In this document: piece after piece, positions 1-8,780 of the stretch
Numbering within the stretch: the stretch's first letter is position 1
Layout: each line of letters starts with the position of its first letter
Source of the DNA: Plenodomus lindquistii
Lineage: Eukaryota > Ascomycota > Dothideomycetes > Pleosporales > Leptosphaeriaceae
Length of the DNA stretch: 64,000 nt
Direction of reading: 5' to 3'
Assembly: GCA_025504975.1 (NCBI GenBank)
Contig: JANUWI010000011.1
Location: 744,001-808,000 of the forward strand
Notes under the pieces: model-generated
The model's database searches: none
The model's input: the letters and a program-made list of their open reading frames with translations, nothing else
What the model was told of the DNA's origin: nothing
Made by a program: the position numbers and the translations under genes

Positions 1-2
1 AT

Positions 3-494
3 CTAGCAAATCATGTCAATAGTCTTGCTAGTAACCCTACATCAGATGCTGGCGAACCCTTTACTGCTTCTACCTTCAACCTGGGCGAAATGGCTGGCAA
101 CCAGAGCCAGTGGTTTGACATATCACTTGCAACTGAGGGCGCACTTTGGTTCCCCGATCTGATCCTCCCCGATCCTACTGGCGTACTCCCTTTTGTGGTG
201 TCCGGTCTCATGTTTTGCAATATCTATTTCACCAAGAGCAACGCGCCCAGCGGGGCCAATTGGCAGAACGCATCAAAGAGAACGTTGCTCGCCGTTAGTC
301 TGCTCGTGGGACCCGTTTGCCAGGATCTTCCGGCCGCTCTTATGCTGTACTGGGCCTCTAGCACGTCCTCTGTTATCGTATGGAATTGGTACCTAGACTG
401 GAGATACCCCACGCCACATGGGTTTTCGGCTTGTAGGAGGCCGTTGCTTATGCCATTGGCCCCAACACAGAGGCCCGAAGGTCGCAGGGCTTGA
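3..494 (+). CDS. COX18/OXA1-type mitochondrial inner membrane insertase, 3' end (5' part outside window)
   Basis: The reading frame is open from the left edge, so this is the C-terminal part of a longer protein. It carries two hydrophobic segments: one beginning GVLPFVVSGLMF and one reading LPAALMLYWASSTSSVIVW, followed by NWYLDWRYPTPHGF. The LPAALxLYW pattern is the last transmembrane helix of the YidC/Oxa1/Cox18 family, which inserts proteins such as Cox2 into the mitochondrial inner membrane. A short tail (ACKRPLL-like, here ACRRPLLMP) follows before the stop. Family membership is fairly clear; COX18 rather than OXA1 is inferred from the short tail without the long basic ribosome-binding coiled coil of Oxa1. 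Confidence 0.72.
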   Translation, partial: LANHVNSLASNPTSDAGEPFTASTFNLGEMAGNQSQWFDISLATEGALWFPDLILPDPTGVLPFVVSGLMFCNIYFTKSNAPSGANWQNASKRTLLAVSLLVGPVCQDLPAALMLYWASSTSSVIVWNWYLDWRYPTPHGFSACRRPLLMPLAPTQRPEGRRA

Positions 495-882
495 ATCTTC
501 GGATTGTCGAATCTGGCTTAAGACATTCTACCAAAGTCTTTGCTTTCTTCGGATGCCATTCGAGACATGCATGCTCGTCTTGAGTCTGAAACGCCATACC
601 AGCCGCGATAGTGGAAGGAAGAGCGGACAAGTTTCTGGTGCTTTCTCAGGATTTGATAATCAAGCATCGTCACCTTTCTTCCAGACGTATTGTTTCAGAA
701 GCATTGTCTCTGCGATATTCGTGGTCGACACTTGTTTGACACTGGTGTAGGATCATGAGACATTTGGCAATGATAAAGATAGTCATCTCCCTACAAACCA
801 CTTCCAGTCATCACACAATCGAACCACCTACAGTTTCAGTAACATTGCATCTTCCAAAGAACACGAAGAAGAACATTATAAA
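495..882. other. intergenic, no gene seen
   Basis: Short open frames exist here (for example 418-750) but overlap the COX18 end and have no recognisable composition. The last 40 bases before the next start codon are A-rich, as a fungal 5' leader would be. Confidence 0.5.
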
Positions 883-2147
883 ATGGCATCTCCAATCCGA
901 TCCTCAAGTATTCGCAGCCACAGCATCGCCTCATCAGAACTCAGCCAACCTTCTCCTGGTATGGAGGCTCATATCCAACGCCAAATGATTGAAGAAGCGA
1001 GTACAAGTAAGCAGCAGGTGCCGGTTGCTAGTACTGGAATGGATGAGCACGATGGTACGTACACTCTTCACGATTGCAATTCTTGGGCTAAGCAGAACGC
1101 ACAGACGACTACGCAACTAAGGAATCCATATCCGAAGAAGAAGATGAAAGTTCTCCCGACAGAGCAAAGGGCCCGGTTATACCGATCAAAAGATGGCGTG
1201 CACGAGATATCGAGGCCGCTCTGGGATTGACAACTGCGCAGGGCCGGGCATTTCATCAGGTTGTTAAAGATGAGCTGGAAAAGGCTGGTCTCTTCGGTAC
1301 CATGGAAGGCGCGTGCGCCAGATTTGATTATCAGGAAGGACTCCGACAAGTCGTCACTGGAACAAAGATACATGCGGAGTTTCTGCAGACCATTGACGTA
1401 TCTGCAACACGTCTGGACGAACTCATATTGGCACGAGCTCGAATATGCAACGAAAACGAGAAACACAACGATCGGCTGGTCAGGAGCGGGAGAGTACGAG
1501 CTCGTGCTGGTACTGCTATGTCAGCTACACGATGTACTTCTACGCCGGACCACATCACCTCACTACAGCAGCTGGCAGGCACTACGAATAGTCCAATTGC
1601 AAGCAGAACCCGCAATGCCTCGCGAGGTCGTAGAGCAACCCCAAACCAACCCTCAGTCATCGCAGATACAATGAGCAGTTTGAGCCTTGCCGGACACTCC
1701 ATCAACACCGTTGAGGAAAGTCAACTCGACTCCACTCTAACGCCCTCACTTACTGCTCGTCCTCGACCCATTGCGCCCGTGTTCAGCACTTCCATTTTCC
1801 ACCCGACTGCCTTTCTGATCCGCTTGACCCACTCTACGACTGGCGCTGCAATTCACACCTCCCAGCTCGCCTCCGCCGCCCGTCGCGAATCCGGCTCCAC
1901 TCTCGAGCTACAAGATATGGATTACAGGACCTTCCTTGATATGGTTAGCTCCCAAGTCGGCTTCGAGGTGGAGGGTCGCATTGAAGCGGTCATCCCCAAG
2001 GTGTTGGGCACGTCGGTGGTGAACAGTGATGCGTTCGTGAAATTAGAAGGGGAAGAGGAGTGGTTGGCTGTGCTGCAAATGTGGACGAATGCTAGGAGGA
2101 GGACTTGTGAGTTCATTGTTGATCGTGTGCTTGAGCAGAAGATGTGA
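883..2147 (+). CDS. Unknown protein, paralogue of the next gene; two exons
   Basis: Exons 883-1054 and 1105-2147, joined over a 50-nt intron with GTACGT donor and ACAG acceptor; the join gives 404 residues in one frame. I recognise no named family. The N-terminal 60 residues are Ser-rich, then an acidic patch (SISEEEDESS) precedes a region with KRWRARDIEAALGL. The middle is Ser/Thr/Arg-rich and probably disordered. The last 110 residues form a compact block (LELQDMDYRTFLDMVSSQVG, then EEWLAVLQMW and CEFIVDRVLEQ) that also occurs at the end of the protein encoded at 2570-3262. Strand patterns with F-x-x-x-V suggest a ubiquitin-like or PB1-like fold, but that is a guess. Same strand as its paralogue, 422 bp apart. 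Confidence 0.62.
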
Positions 2148-2569
2148 TGAGATAAGGAATGGATGGAGTCGGCGTTAAAGGTTGGATATGCAGTTTGGTT
2201 CAGTGTTGATAGTCTGGATGCGTTGAATCTTGGGTGAGTGTCTTTATATTCGCTGTCATTTATATGAACGTTTTCCCTGTGATACTCCTAACATTTGGTT
2301 AAGCTTGAAACAAGTGAGTGATTCTCATCTGAGCCATGCAACCGCTTGTTACAACCATCTCATGAACGAATGATTGCTTCGCCGTCAAAAAATTCTCAAA
2401 CTCTTTTATTCTTGCAAACACTGCAAACCTGCTAACACGAATGAAACACCAAAGTATTCAAGACATCCCTGGAAAGATCCAGACTACTTTCTTCAGCTGT
2501 ATATCAAGTACACAACATCTACCTCAACACATCCCTCAGCTCCTTACCTCCCTCCACAAACCAGCGACC

Positions 2570-3262
2570 ATGAGCTGTACATCCCAAATTCTAAGCGAAA
2601 TGTCGAACGCAAAATACACTCCCGTCCCCTCCTGCACCATCGATTACGCAACCGAAGATGAGACCGGAAACGACGAATACGACGACGACGATACATCCTA
2701 CGAGAGCGACAGCACTATGGTCTCGCTCCCCCACGCACCGCGCACTCTGTGTTCCAACACCCACAGAAATTCGGCCTTCACACATCGCCGAATTAACAAA
2801 CCTACCTTCACACCACAGGTATTCACCATCCAATTCGACGGCCAGCGCGCTTCATTCCGTGCAACAGACATCGTCAGCAACCCGAACGCCATCACGCTCG
2901 AGACACTCAAGTACGAAGACTTTCGCCGTGAAGTAGAGTCCCAGCTACATATTTCTCTGGACGGCAAACACGTGTTTGCGAATGGATTAGATGCGTTTTG
3001 CAACTGTGGCGCACAGGCTATGGGGGTGGGTGTTGATGATGGGCTGTACCCCGCGAACAATGGTACACAGTGGCGTGCGTCGCTGCAGATGTTTCACGAT
3101 ATTGGTTTGAAGCGGTGCGAGTTTGTGGTGCTGGAGGATGTGGTGGAAAAGCGGAAGGGTTGGGTAGGGTGTTGGTTGGGGTTGTTGGCTGTGGTGGCGG
3201 GTGTGGCTGGGGTCGGGGTGATGTTGGGCGTGGATGTCGCAAAGTTTGAGGGGATTTGGTAG
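2570..3262 (+). CDS. Unknown protein, paralogue of the preceding gene, with C-terminal membrane anchor
   Basis: Single exon, 230 residues from the ATG in a good context (GACCATGAG); in-frame ATG codons further upstream are less likely. An acidic stretch (DETGNDEYDDDD) lies near residue 35. From about residue 85 the sequence FTIQFDGQRASF, LKYEDFRREVESQL, QWRASLQMF and KRCEFVVLEDV follows the order of the block at the end of the 883-2147 product. After the block comes a strongly hydrophobic segment (GCWLGLLAVVAGVAGVGVML) close to the C terminus, which would make this a tail-anchored membrane protein; the paralogue lacks it. The family has no name that I know. Confidence 0.6.
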   Translation: MSCTSQILSEMSNAKYTPVPSCTIDYATEDETGNDEYDDDDTSYESDSTMVSLPHAPRTLCSNTHRNSAFTHRRINKPTFTPQVFTIQFDGQRASFRATDIVSNPNAITLETLKYEDFRREVESQLHISLDGKHVFANGLDAFCNCGAQAMGVGVDDGLYPANNGTQWRASLQMFHDIGLKRCEFVVLEDVVEKRKGWVGCWLGLLAVVAGVAGVGVMLGVDVAKFEGIW

Positions 3263-3517
3263 AGTTTGGGGTGGTGGGGATGGGGGGGATTGGGTGAAGC
3301 TTTGATTTTGGAGGTTAGCTCGAAGTGGTGAGACGGATTGTGCTGCGTGTGAATGGCAACATCAACACCACCATGGCGGTTCTTCCGTTTTCACGTAGGT
3401 AAAGAGATCGCTATCAGAACAGAAACAACCCATGATTGTGAGCCCAATCATGACCTGACAACACACGATGAGGCGACATACTACTTACCCATGTGCCCCA
3501 GTTCCAGCCGATCCTTC

Positions 3518-4546
3518 CTACATCGATTGTAATTCGTGAACCAGATCGTCTACTTTGATACGCGCATCCTCTTTAATCTCCAGCATCTTATCGAGTGTTT
3601 GTAAAGATGGTTTCCATGGCGAAATGCTGACAGTCTTCTGGTACTGTGCAATCTTCGCTACGACGGTGCTCGCAGCAGCATGCGAACCACCCCCAAGCAT
3701 GAAGAAGTACGCAGCGGTCTCGTTTCCCTGACGGAACTCCATTCTGTTCTCCTTCAAGAGGTCCTCCATAAACCGCGCATAACCTGAAGAGCCCTCAAGA
3801 AACCAAGTCAACGTTCGGAGACAAACACAGCCGAGCGACCATATATCGTGAGGATACGACGTAGCACCTTTGAGCCACTCCGGAGGCCGGTGGAACTCGT
3901 CGTTCTGATGATGGTGCGACCGCTGCGATCGGGACCCACTGCCCCAGCCTGTGATTTTGAACCGATACTTCTCAGTCTGGTTGTCCAGCTTGAGAACCAG
4001 GATATTGTCGAGTGTGAGATCATGGTGCAGTATCTTCTGAAAGACTTCTGATCCTTGGACTATAGCGAGCGCGCTAGCTACCCCTCTGAATTGCTGCTTC
4101 AGCCAGTCGTCATCGAGAGATATGTTGGCCTTTCCCTGAGGGTGGTTTCCGATCAACTGGAGCAAGCTACAATCAACGAGTTCGCAGACGATGTGAACAT
4201 TGGTAGGGCTAGGATGATGGAATGCGGCGTAGTGTTTGACAAGGTGTGCGTGAATAGTGCCTTCATTCGCAAGGAATTTGAGTATTCTGCATTCCCTATG
4301 CCCGGCGGTGGCATGGTCTGGCTTGAAACTTTTCATTGCGAAGATGTGACCTTGCGCGGCTTCAAACACACCTCTTGGAACGCTGGAAAACGTTCTATGT
4401 CTCGACTTGATGCAAACTTTGTACACCTTGCTTGAAGGTCCTTCGGCTAATTCTTCCGCAGAAGCAATCGGATACCGGTTGAATACGCTGATGGCCTTGT
4501 GAAAGACATCTTCAACGAGGATCGGCTCCGACGAAGGTAGGTTCAT
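3518..4546 (-). CDS. Protein-kinase-like protein, probable pseudokinase (kinase-like 1)
   Basis: The first in-frame ATG gives 342 residues. Kinase landmarks appear in order: a degenerate glycine loop (EGPSSKVYKV), the VAIK lysine (FAMKSFK), a helix-C glutamate (HREC), a catalytic loop HHDLTLDN in place of HRDxxxxN, an APE-like RPPEW, and DIWSLGC of helix F. The DFG position reads ITGWGSG, so the metal-binding aspartate is glycine (GGC, one base from GAC), while the neighbouring relative has TDWG. That predicts weak or no phosphotransfer. First of three related kinase-like genes on this strand. An additional 5' exon cannot be excluded. Confidence 0.72.
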   Translation of the reverse strand: MNLPSSEPILVEDVFHKAISVFNRYPIASAEELAEGPSSKVYKVCIKSRHRTFSSVPRGVFEAAQGHIFAMKSFKPDHATAGHRECRILKFLANEGTIHAHLVKHYAAFHHPSPTNVHIVCELVDCSLLQLIGNHPQGKANISLDDDWLKQQFRGVASALAIVQGSEVFQKILHHDLTLDNILVLKLDNQTEKYRFKITGWGSGSRSQRSHHHQNDEFHRPPEWLKGATSYPHDIWSLGCVCLRTLTWFLEGSSGYARFMEDLLKENRMEFRQGNETAAYFFMLGGGSHAAASTVVAKIAQYQKTVSISPWKPSLQTLDKMLEIKEDARIKVDDLVHELQSM

Positions 4547-5395
4547 CCGCACCGGCCAGAGTTTCGTGAGGTAATTTAAATTTTGGAAGGGACAAGAAAT
4601 CAAGATAAATTCCTGTACTCTAACTATGATAGAAGAATGTGAAATCTGTGAGCCCGCACACTATCAACGTTTATAGATTGGTGTGGCCAGGTGAGGAAAC
4701 GTTGTAACGCTGTCAAGCGGTGATATAACAAGACCCAAACGCCGCGTGACTGCGTACCGGATTCCTTGAAGTGAATGGAGACGAGAAAAGGCTGTGGAAT
4801 GCAACAAGACATTTGCTTGTAACGTCGCATGACAAGTCGGCTGAAGTGTAGGAATACGCAACGTATCAGTAATATTGTCGTCAGACAGAAAACTGCAACG
4901 CGTATACCGTGTTCATGATCTGGACTCTTTGATTGATATTTGGTACAAGGGGCATTCATCGCAGCTAAGGCTGTCGCAAGCACTATTCATTTTTGGAAAG
5001 CTCGAACACTACTAGAACTGGAAACAATGTACCTTGACGGAGAAGAGAATGAAAGAAAAGACCGTATCAAATCGTTGAAAACTTAAGATGGTCTAAACCA
5101 CCACTCGTGGATCTTCAACTGTGCTTCGAAATACAATGTACGTGTAGAAGATGCACCGTGTTCCGACGATTATCACATCTTGAAGGTAAGGCATGGTTGC
5201 AGAGGAAGGCATAAGGCTGAAGTACATAACGATGAATAGCGTAAATAAGATACTGGTCGATGTAATGCTCAACGGAAACGACCGAGAAAAGAACCATCTA
5301 CGAAAAAGCAAGGTACATTAGGTACATCACCGTTACCATTACCAAGACCTGTTCCTGACTGTCGCAGGTGATGAGCCTAAACATTTGCAAGCACC
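4547..5395. other. intergenic between kinase-like 1 and 2
   Basis: No open frame here resembles a known protein on either strand; minus-strand frames at 4624-4983 and 5093-5311 have no kinase motifs. It may hold promoters and untranslated regions of the flanking kinase-like genes. Confidence 0.4.
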
Positions 5396-6358
5396 TCATA
5401 AGGCAGCCACAACCTGCGAGGCGGTCAAACGTGTTGTGACGTTGACATCCAACATACCCCTAATGACGGTGACCAGAAACCTCAATCGAGGCTTCATGCT
5501 CTGGTCACATGTATGCAACCACACATTTACTGAGGGTATCAAGTGTCTCCGTCTGTTATGATCCTGCCACCAGAGTCTGCTGTGCCGACTGCGTCTATCT
5601 TGTCTGAGGGCGCGTCCAAAATTTTCGAGGCTATTTGGTCCTTTGACTACCCAAATCAGCATTTCTAGAAAGACGCGTCCCAGAGACCAGATATCATGGC
5701 ATTCGTCCGTCGCCGCCCGCGCCGGCGGATTCGCGATGGTCGCAGATTCTGGGGGGTTATAGGAAGGAGGACCAAACAAAACGCCGGTGCGGGTGGGCTG
5801 GTTGTATTTGGCGCAACCCCAATCTGTGAGCTTCAGAATGTTACCTTGGTCTCTAAACATCAGTACATTTCTGGGGCGGATGTCATGGTGAAATCCTCCA
5901 GGTCCGTTGGGAGTTCCATGTACCGCTACAAGAGCATCCGCAAGTCCCCGAAATTGACGACGAAGCCAGTCTTGATCTTGACCTCGTCGCTTTCTACGCT
6001 TCATAGACTCATGTAGACTTGTCGTTGCGGACTCACTGATGGTACAGTAGTAATTTGCCCAGATGAACCCATTAAATGTTACTGCGATATTTGGATGAGA
6101 GTGACCGCCGCCATACCAGGCTTCGAAGAACCTACGCTCGTTGTCTGCCTGAATTTGAGGAATGATGGTCCATTTGATGGCAAACTCAGCGTGAGGGACC
6201 GTCACCAAGAAATTACGATGAAGTGGGTGAATAGTTGCAAAGTCCACAGTTGTCCCCTGACTCCCGGGAACGCTAGTCCTATGAGTACGGGTGATCAAGG
6301 AGATCTGCGCAGTCGAAAGCTGGGCATTGTAAACTCCAGACAAAAACGTAGCTGCCAT
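5396..6358 (-). CDS. Protein-kinase-like protein (kinase-like 2)
   Basis: From the first in-frame ATG the product is 320 residues. It has the ATP-site lysine (EFAIKW), a catalytic loop HHDIRPRNVL with Asp and Asn in place but His instead of Arg before Asp, the metal-binding motif as TDWGCAKY, an activation segment ending YNPPES, and the helix-F segment HDIWSLGR. No glycine-rich loop is visible at the N terminus, so a 5' exon may be missing or the N-lobe is degenerate. Compared with kinase-like 1 it keeps all three catalytic residues. Fungal kinases of this HHD/DWG type are common as lineage-specific expansions; substrate and pathway are unknown. Confidence 0.68.
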   Translation of the reverse strand: MAATFLSGVYNAQLSTAQISLITRTHRTSVPGSQGTTVDFATIHPLHRNFLVTVPHAEFAIKWTIIPQIQADNERRFFEAWYGGGHSHPNIAVTFNGFIWANYYCTISESATTSLHESMKRRKRRGQDQDWLRRQFRGLADALVAVHGTPNGPGGFHHDIRPRNVLMFRDQGNILKLTDWGCAKYNQPTRTGVLFGPPSYNPPESATIANPPARAATDECHDIWSLGRVFLEMLIWVVKGPNSLENFGRALRQDRRSRHSRLWWQDHNRRRHLIPSVNVWLHTCDQSMKPRLRFLVTVIRGMLDVNVTTRLTASQVVAAL

Positions 6359-7452
6359 ACTGAGCAGTGAAAGGAAAGGGTCGTAGAAGTCCTGAGCTTG
6401 GAAAGCAAGGAGCAAGCAAGATTGCAGAGAAGACGGAACAACTGTTACAGTTATAGCAGATTTTCTAGTCAAGGAGAGAAGGGTTGCTGGCTGGCAATGT
6501 ACAGACGCTAAAGGCGCGGATTCGGGTCCGTCTTACACTGACGTTGATTGAGGCTCACCAAAGGGGAATTAGGTTCGACTACGACCGAAGCTGGCACTCC
6601 AGGATTAGTGCCACTATTATTATACCGCAGGTTCAATTGGTATGCACAAACATATATGTGCACACGTGGTGAGAAGAACCATGAAGTGATTCCTCTAGAA
6701 CGCAGACGATCCCCTCATGAGGACGTCAGATTGTTTGCGAACCGGCATAGGTGTCAGATACGGCATGTGAGCGACTGCGTGCCACGAGCCATAGGACAGC
6801 ACTGCTGGAGGGAGGCAAACCATCTTGGAATAATATGACACATATGGAGAGAATAAGATTCTGGATTTCATGTCATACAAAAGACTGTCGATTCCACGTG
6901 GACACAGATTTGGAAGCGAGATGATTGTGTAGTATCATATGGTGAAGACGGAAACTGAAAGTGCTGTTCTTATCCTAGGTGTTCAGAGCATATATACGAG
7001 GTGGCAGCCAAAATAGCTGCAAGTCAGTTCATGGCCGTGAACGAGAACTACGCAATTCTTGCATTGTTTGGACTTACGCTAGTCGCTAATAGCTCACGGA
7101 AAATAACATGTAGCATGCAGAACCCCTCAGACCTGATACCTTTGCGATCACAATAATGTAGGAGATCTTAGTAGAAGTCGTTGCTGTACGAGCTGAGGGT
7201 CGATGAGAGCATGAAATAGCTAATATGGCACGGTAAAGATCAACGAAGAGTGAAACAATGAACAGACATGGGAACCGAACACCAAAGATACCAAACAACG
7301 AGTGAATCGACTAGTAGACATGAAAACTACCATAGAAGATCCAAGCCCAGGACTGACTACGTTTGGTAACGTGAAAAATCTTACCTTCCAGGTAGATGCC
7401 TTTTCCGGAGCCTGTGACGATACTACCTCACAGCAACACGTACCTACCGCAT
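6359..7452. other. intergenic between kinase-like 2 and the kinase pseudogene
   Basis: Nothing recognisable on either strand over about 1.1 kb; only short open frames without family motifs. Confidence 0.4.
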
Positions 7453-8441
7453 TCATTTGCCGATAGGAAGGCTGTCTAAGGCCACCTTTACCTTATCGAA
7501 GACAGCGCTGATGTTGATGCGCACAGAACTATCGACCACGAGCATCTCCTTGATAATGAGAGCTAGAGGCCTCTACTTATCGGAGTCCAGCTGCTTACAT
7601 TTGTCGATCGCGTTAGTCGCAGCCGGCGAAAGAGATCGAACGCCGTTGGTTTCGACCCATAGCCGACTACGTTTAGCAGAATGTTTCTTCACATCTGCCC
7701 TGAATTCATCGTATCCCATCTTGCCTTGACTTACCTATGTCAAAATCTCAAGAAACAAGCGTCCCAATGCCCAAACATCATGGGGCCGAGAAGTCTTTTC
7801 CAATGCCTCTTTCCTTGCACTCCCCTCTGCCGGAGCACTTTCAGGAGGATTGAACGAAGTTACCGGAGAAGCCGTCTTCTTGAAGCCCACAGGTTGATTC
7901 ACCACAGTCTGGCTCCAATCAGTGAGCTTCAGCTGATAGTTTTGATCTTTGAAGTAGAGGACATTTTCGCGCTTGATGTCGTGATGCATTCCTATGCCGC
8001 GGTCATCAGATCTGTGGAAAGCCTCTGATAAGCTGCAGAACTGCCGACAAAGCCATTCAATGTTATGACCAGCTCCCGGAGAAATTTTCAAAAGCCCAGC
8101 AAGTGTTCCTGTAGCACGTTCGCTTATGAACCAGAATTTGCCTTCCAATTAAATCCGGTATAAGAATTCGTAATGCCTGCAAGCTGAAAATGATTTTGAA
8201 GTTGAAAAGCCTTGAGAGCAGCGCGCTCCCTGAGAAATGCTAGTTTGACTTTTTCGATTGACTTGATGACAAGATCTTGACCAGGTGGTGACTCAAAGGT
8301 GAGACTGTTCGTCTTCATCATCATGACCTCGTATACACGGCCATCATTCCCATCGCCGATCGTTTCACCTTGTGTAAATATTTCCGAGCTAGGGCCTGGA
8401 ACATCCTGATCAAATTCACCAGCTTGCAATAGGGAGGACAT
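7453..8441 (-). pseudogene. Broken third kinase-like gene (kinase-like 3): one frameshift, two in-frame stops
   Basis: The start (MSSLLQAGEFD) and glycine loop IGDGNDGRVYEV are intact, followed by DLVIKSIEK. At about 8141-8155 the frame shifts by one base: YTGFNW continues as EGKFWFISE in the next frame with no plausible intron between. That frame carries HHDIKRENVL, TDWSQ, FNPPES and HDVWALGR, then meets TAG at 7735-7737. Beyond it the same frame stays kinase-like (GYDEF, RSRLW) to a second TAG at 7573-7575, then RPLALIIKEML to TGA at 7453. Aligning with kinase-like 1 (LTWFLEG) puts the first TAG on a tryptophan codon, so TGG to TAG, a change RIP makes. Residual similarity to its two neighbours is low, so the duplication is old. 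Confidence 0.78.
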
Positions 8442-8780
8442 TCTAGACGAATCGACTGAGAATGATTGCTAGTGTTCAACTCGATCCCATTATCAGATCT
8501 ACATATCTTGCTCTTATATTCACAATAGTCTCGCAAACAGGAACCGGACGATTGCGCCTGGTGACGAGAACCACCAGACATGCTACTTCCCAGGTGCAGG
8601 TGGCTACTTCATACGAGGAGGAGAGTGTTAGCAAACGACCATGACTGTGAGCGCATTGGTGGAACGACGTGCTGATGAGATCGCATGATGCGAGTGATGA
8701 GGGACAAACTCTTAGCAACGGTCAATATAGAATTGTAAACCTTCACGACTTCTTAAACGCTGTGAAGCTAGGACCATGTG
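8442..8780. other. intergenic, no gene seen
   Basis: Contains only short frames. It is the 5' flank of the kinase pseudogene and the 3' flank of the CorA-like gene. Confidence 0.4.

Noticed and set aside
7690..7737. GTAAGT after the first stop of the third kinase gene, considered as an intron donor
   Set aside because: Kinase-like sequence continues in frame right behind it, so splicing there would remove conserved residues; read as a lesion instead.
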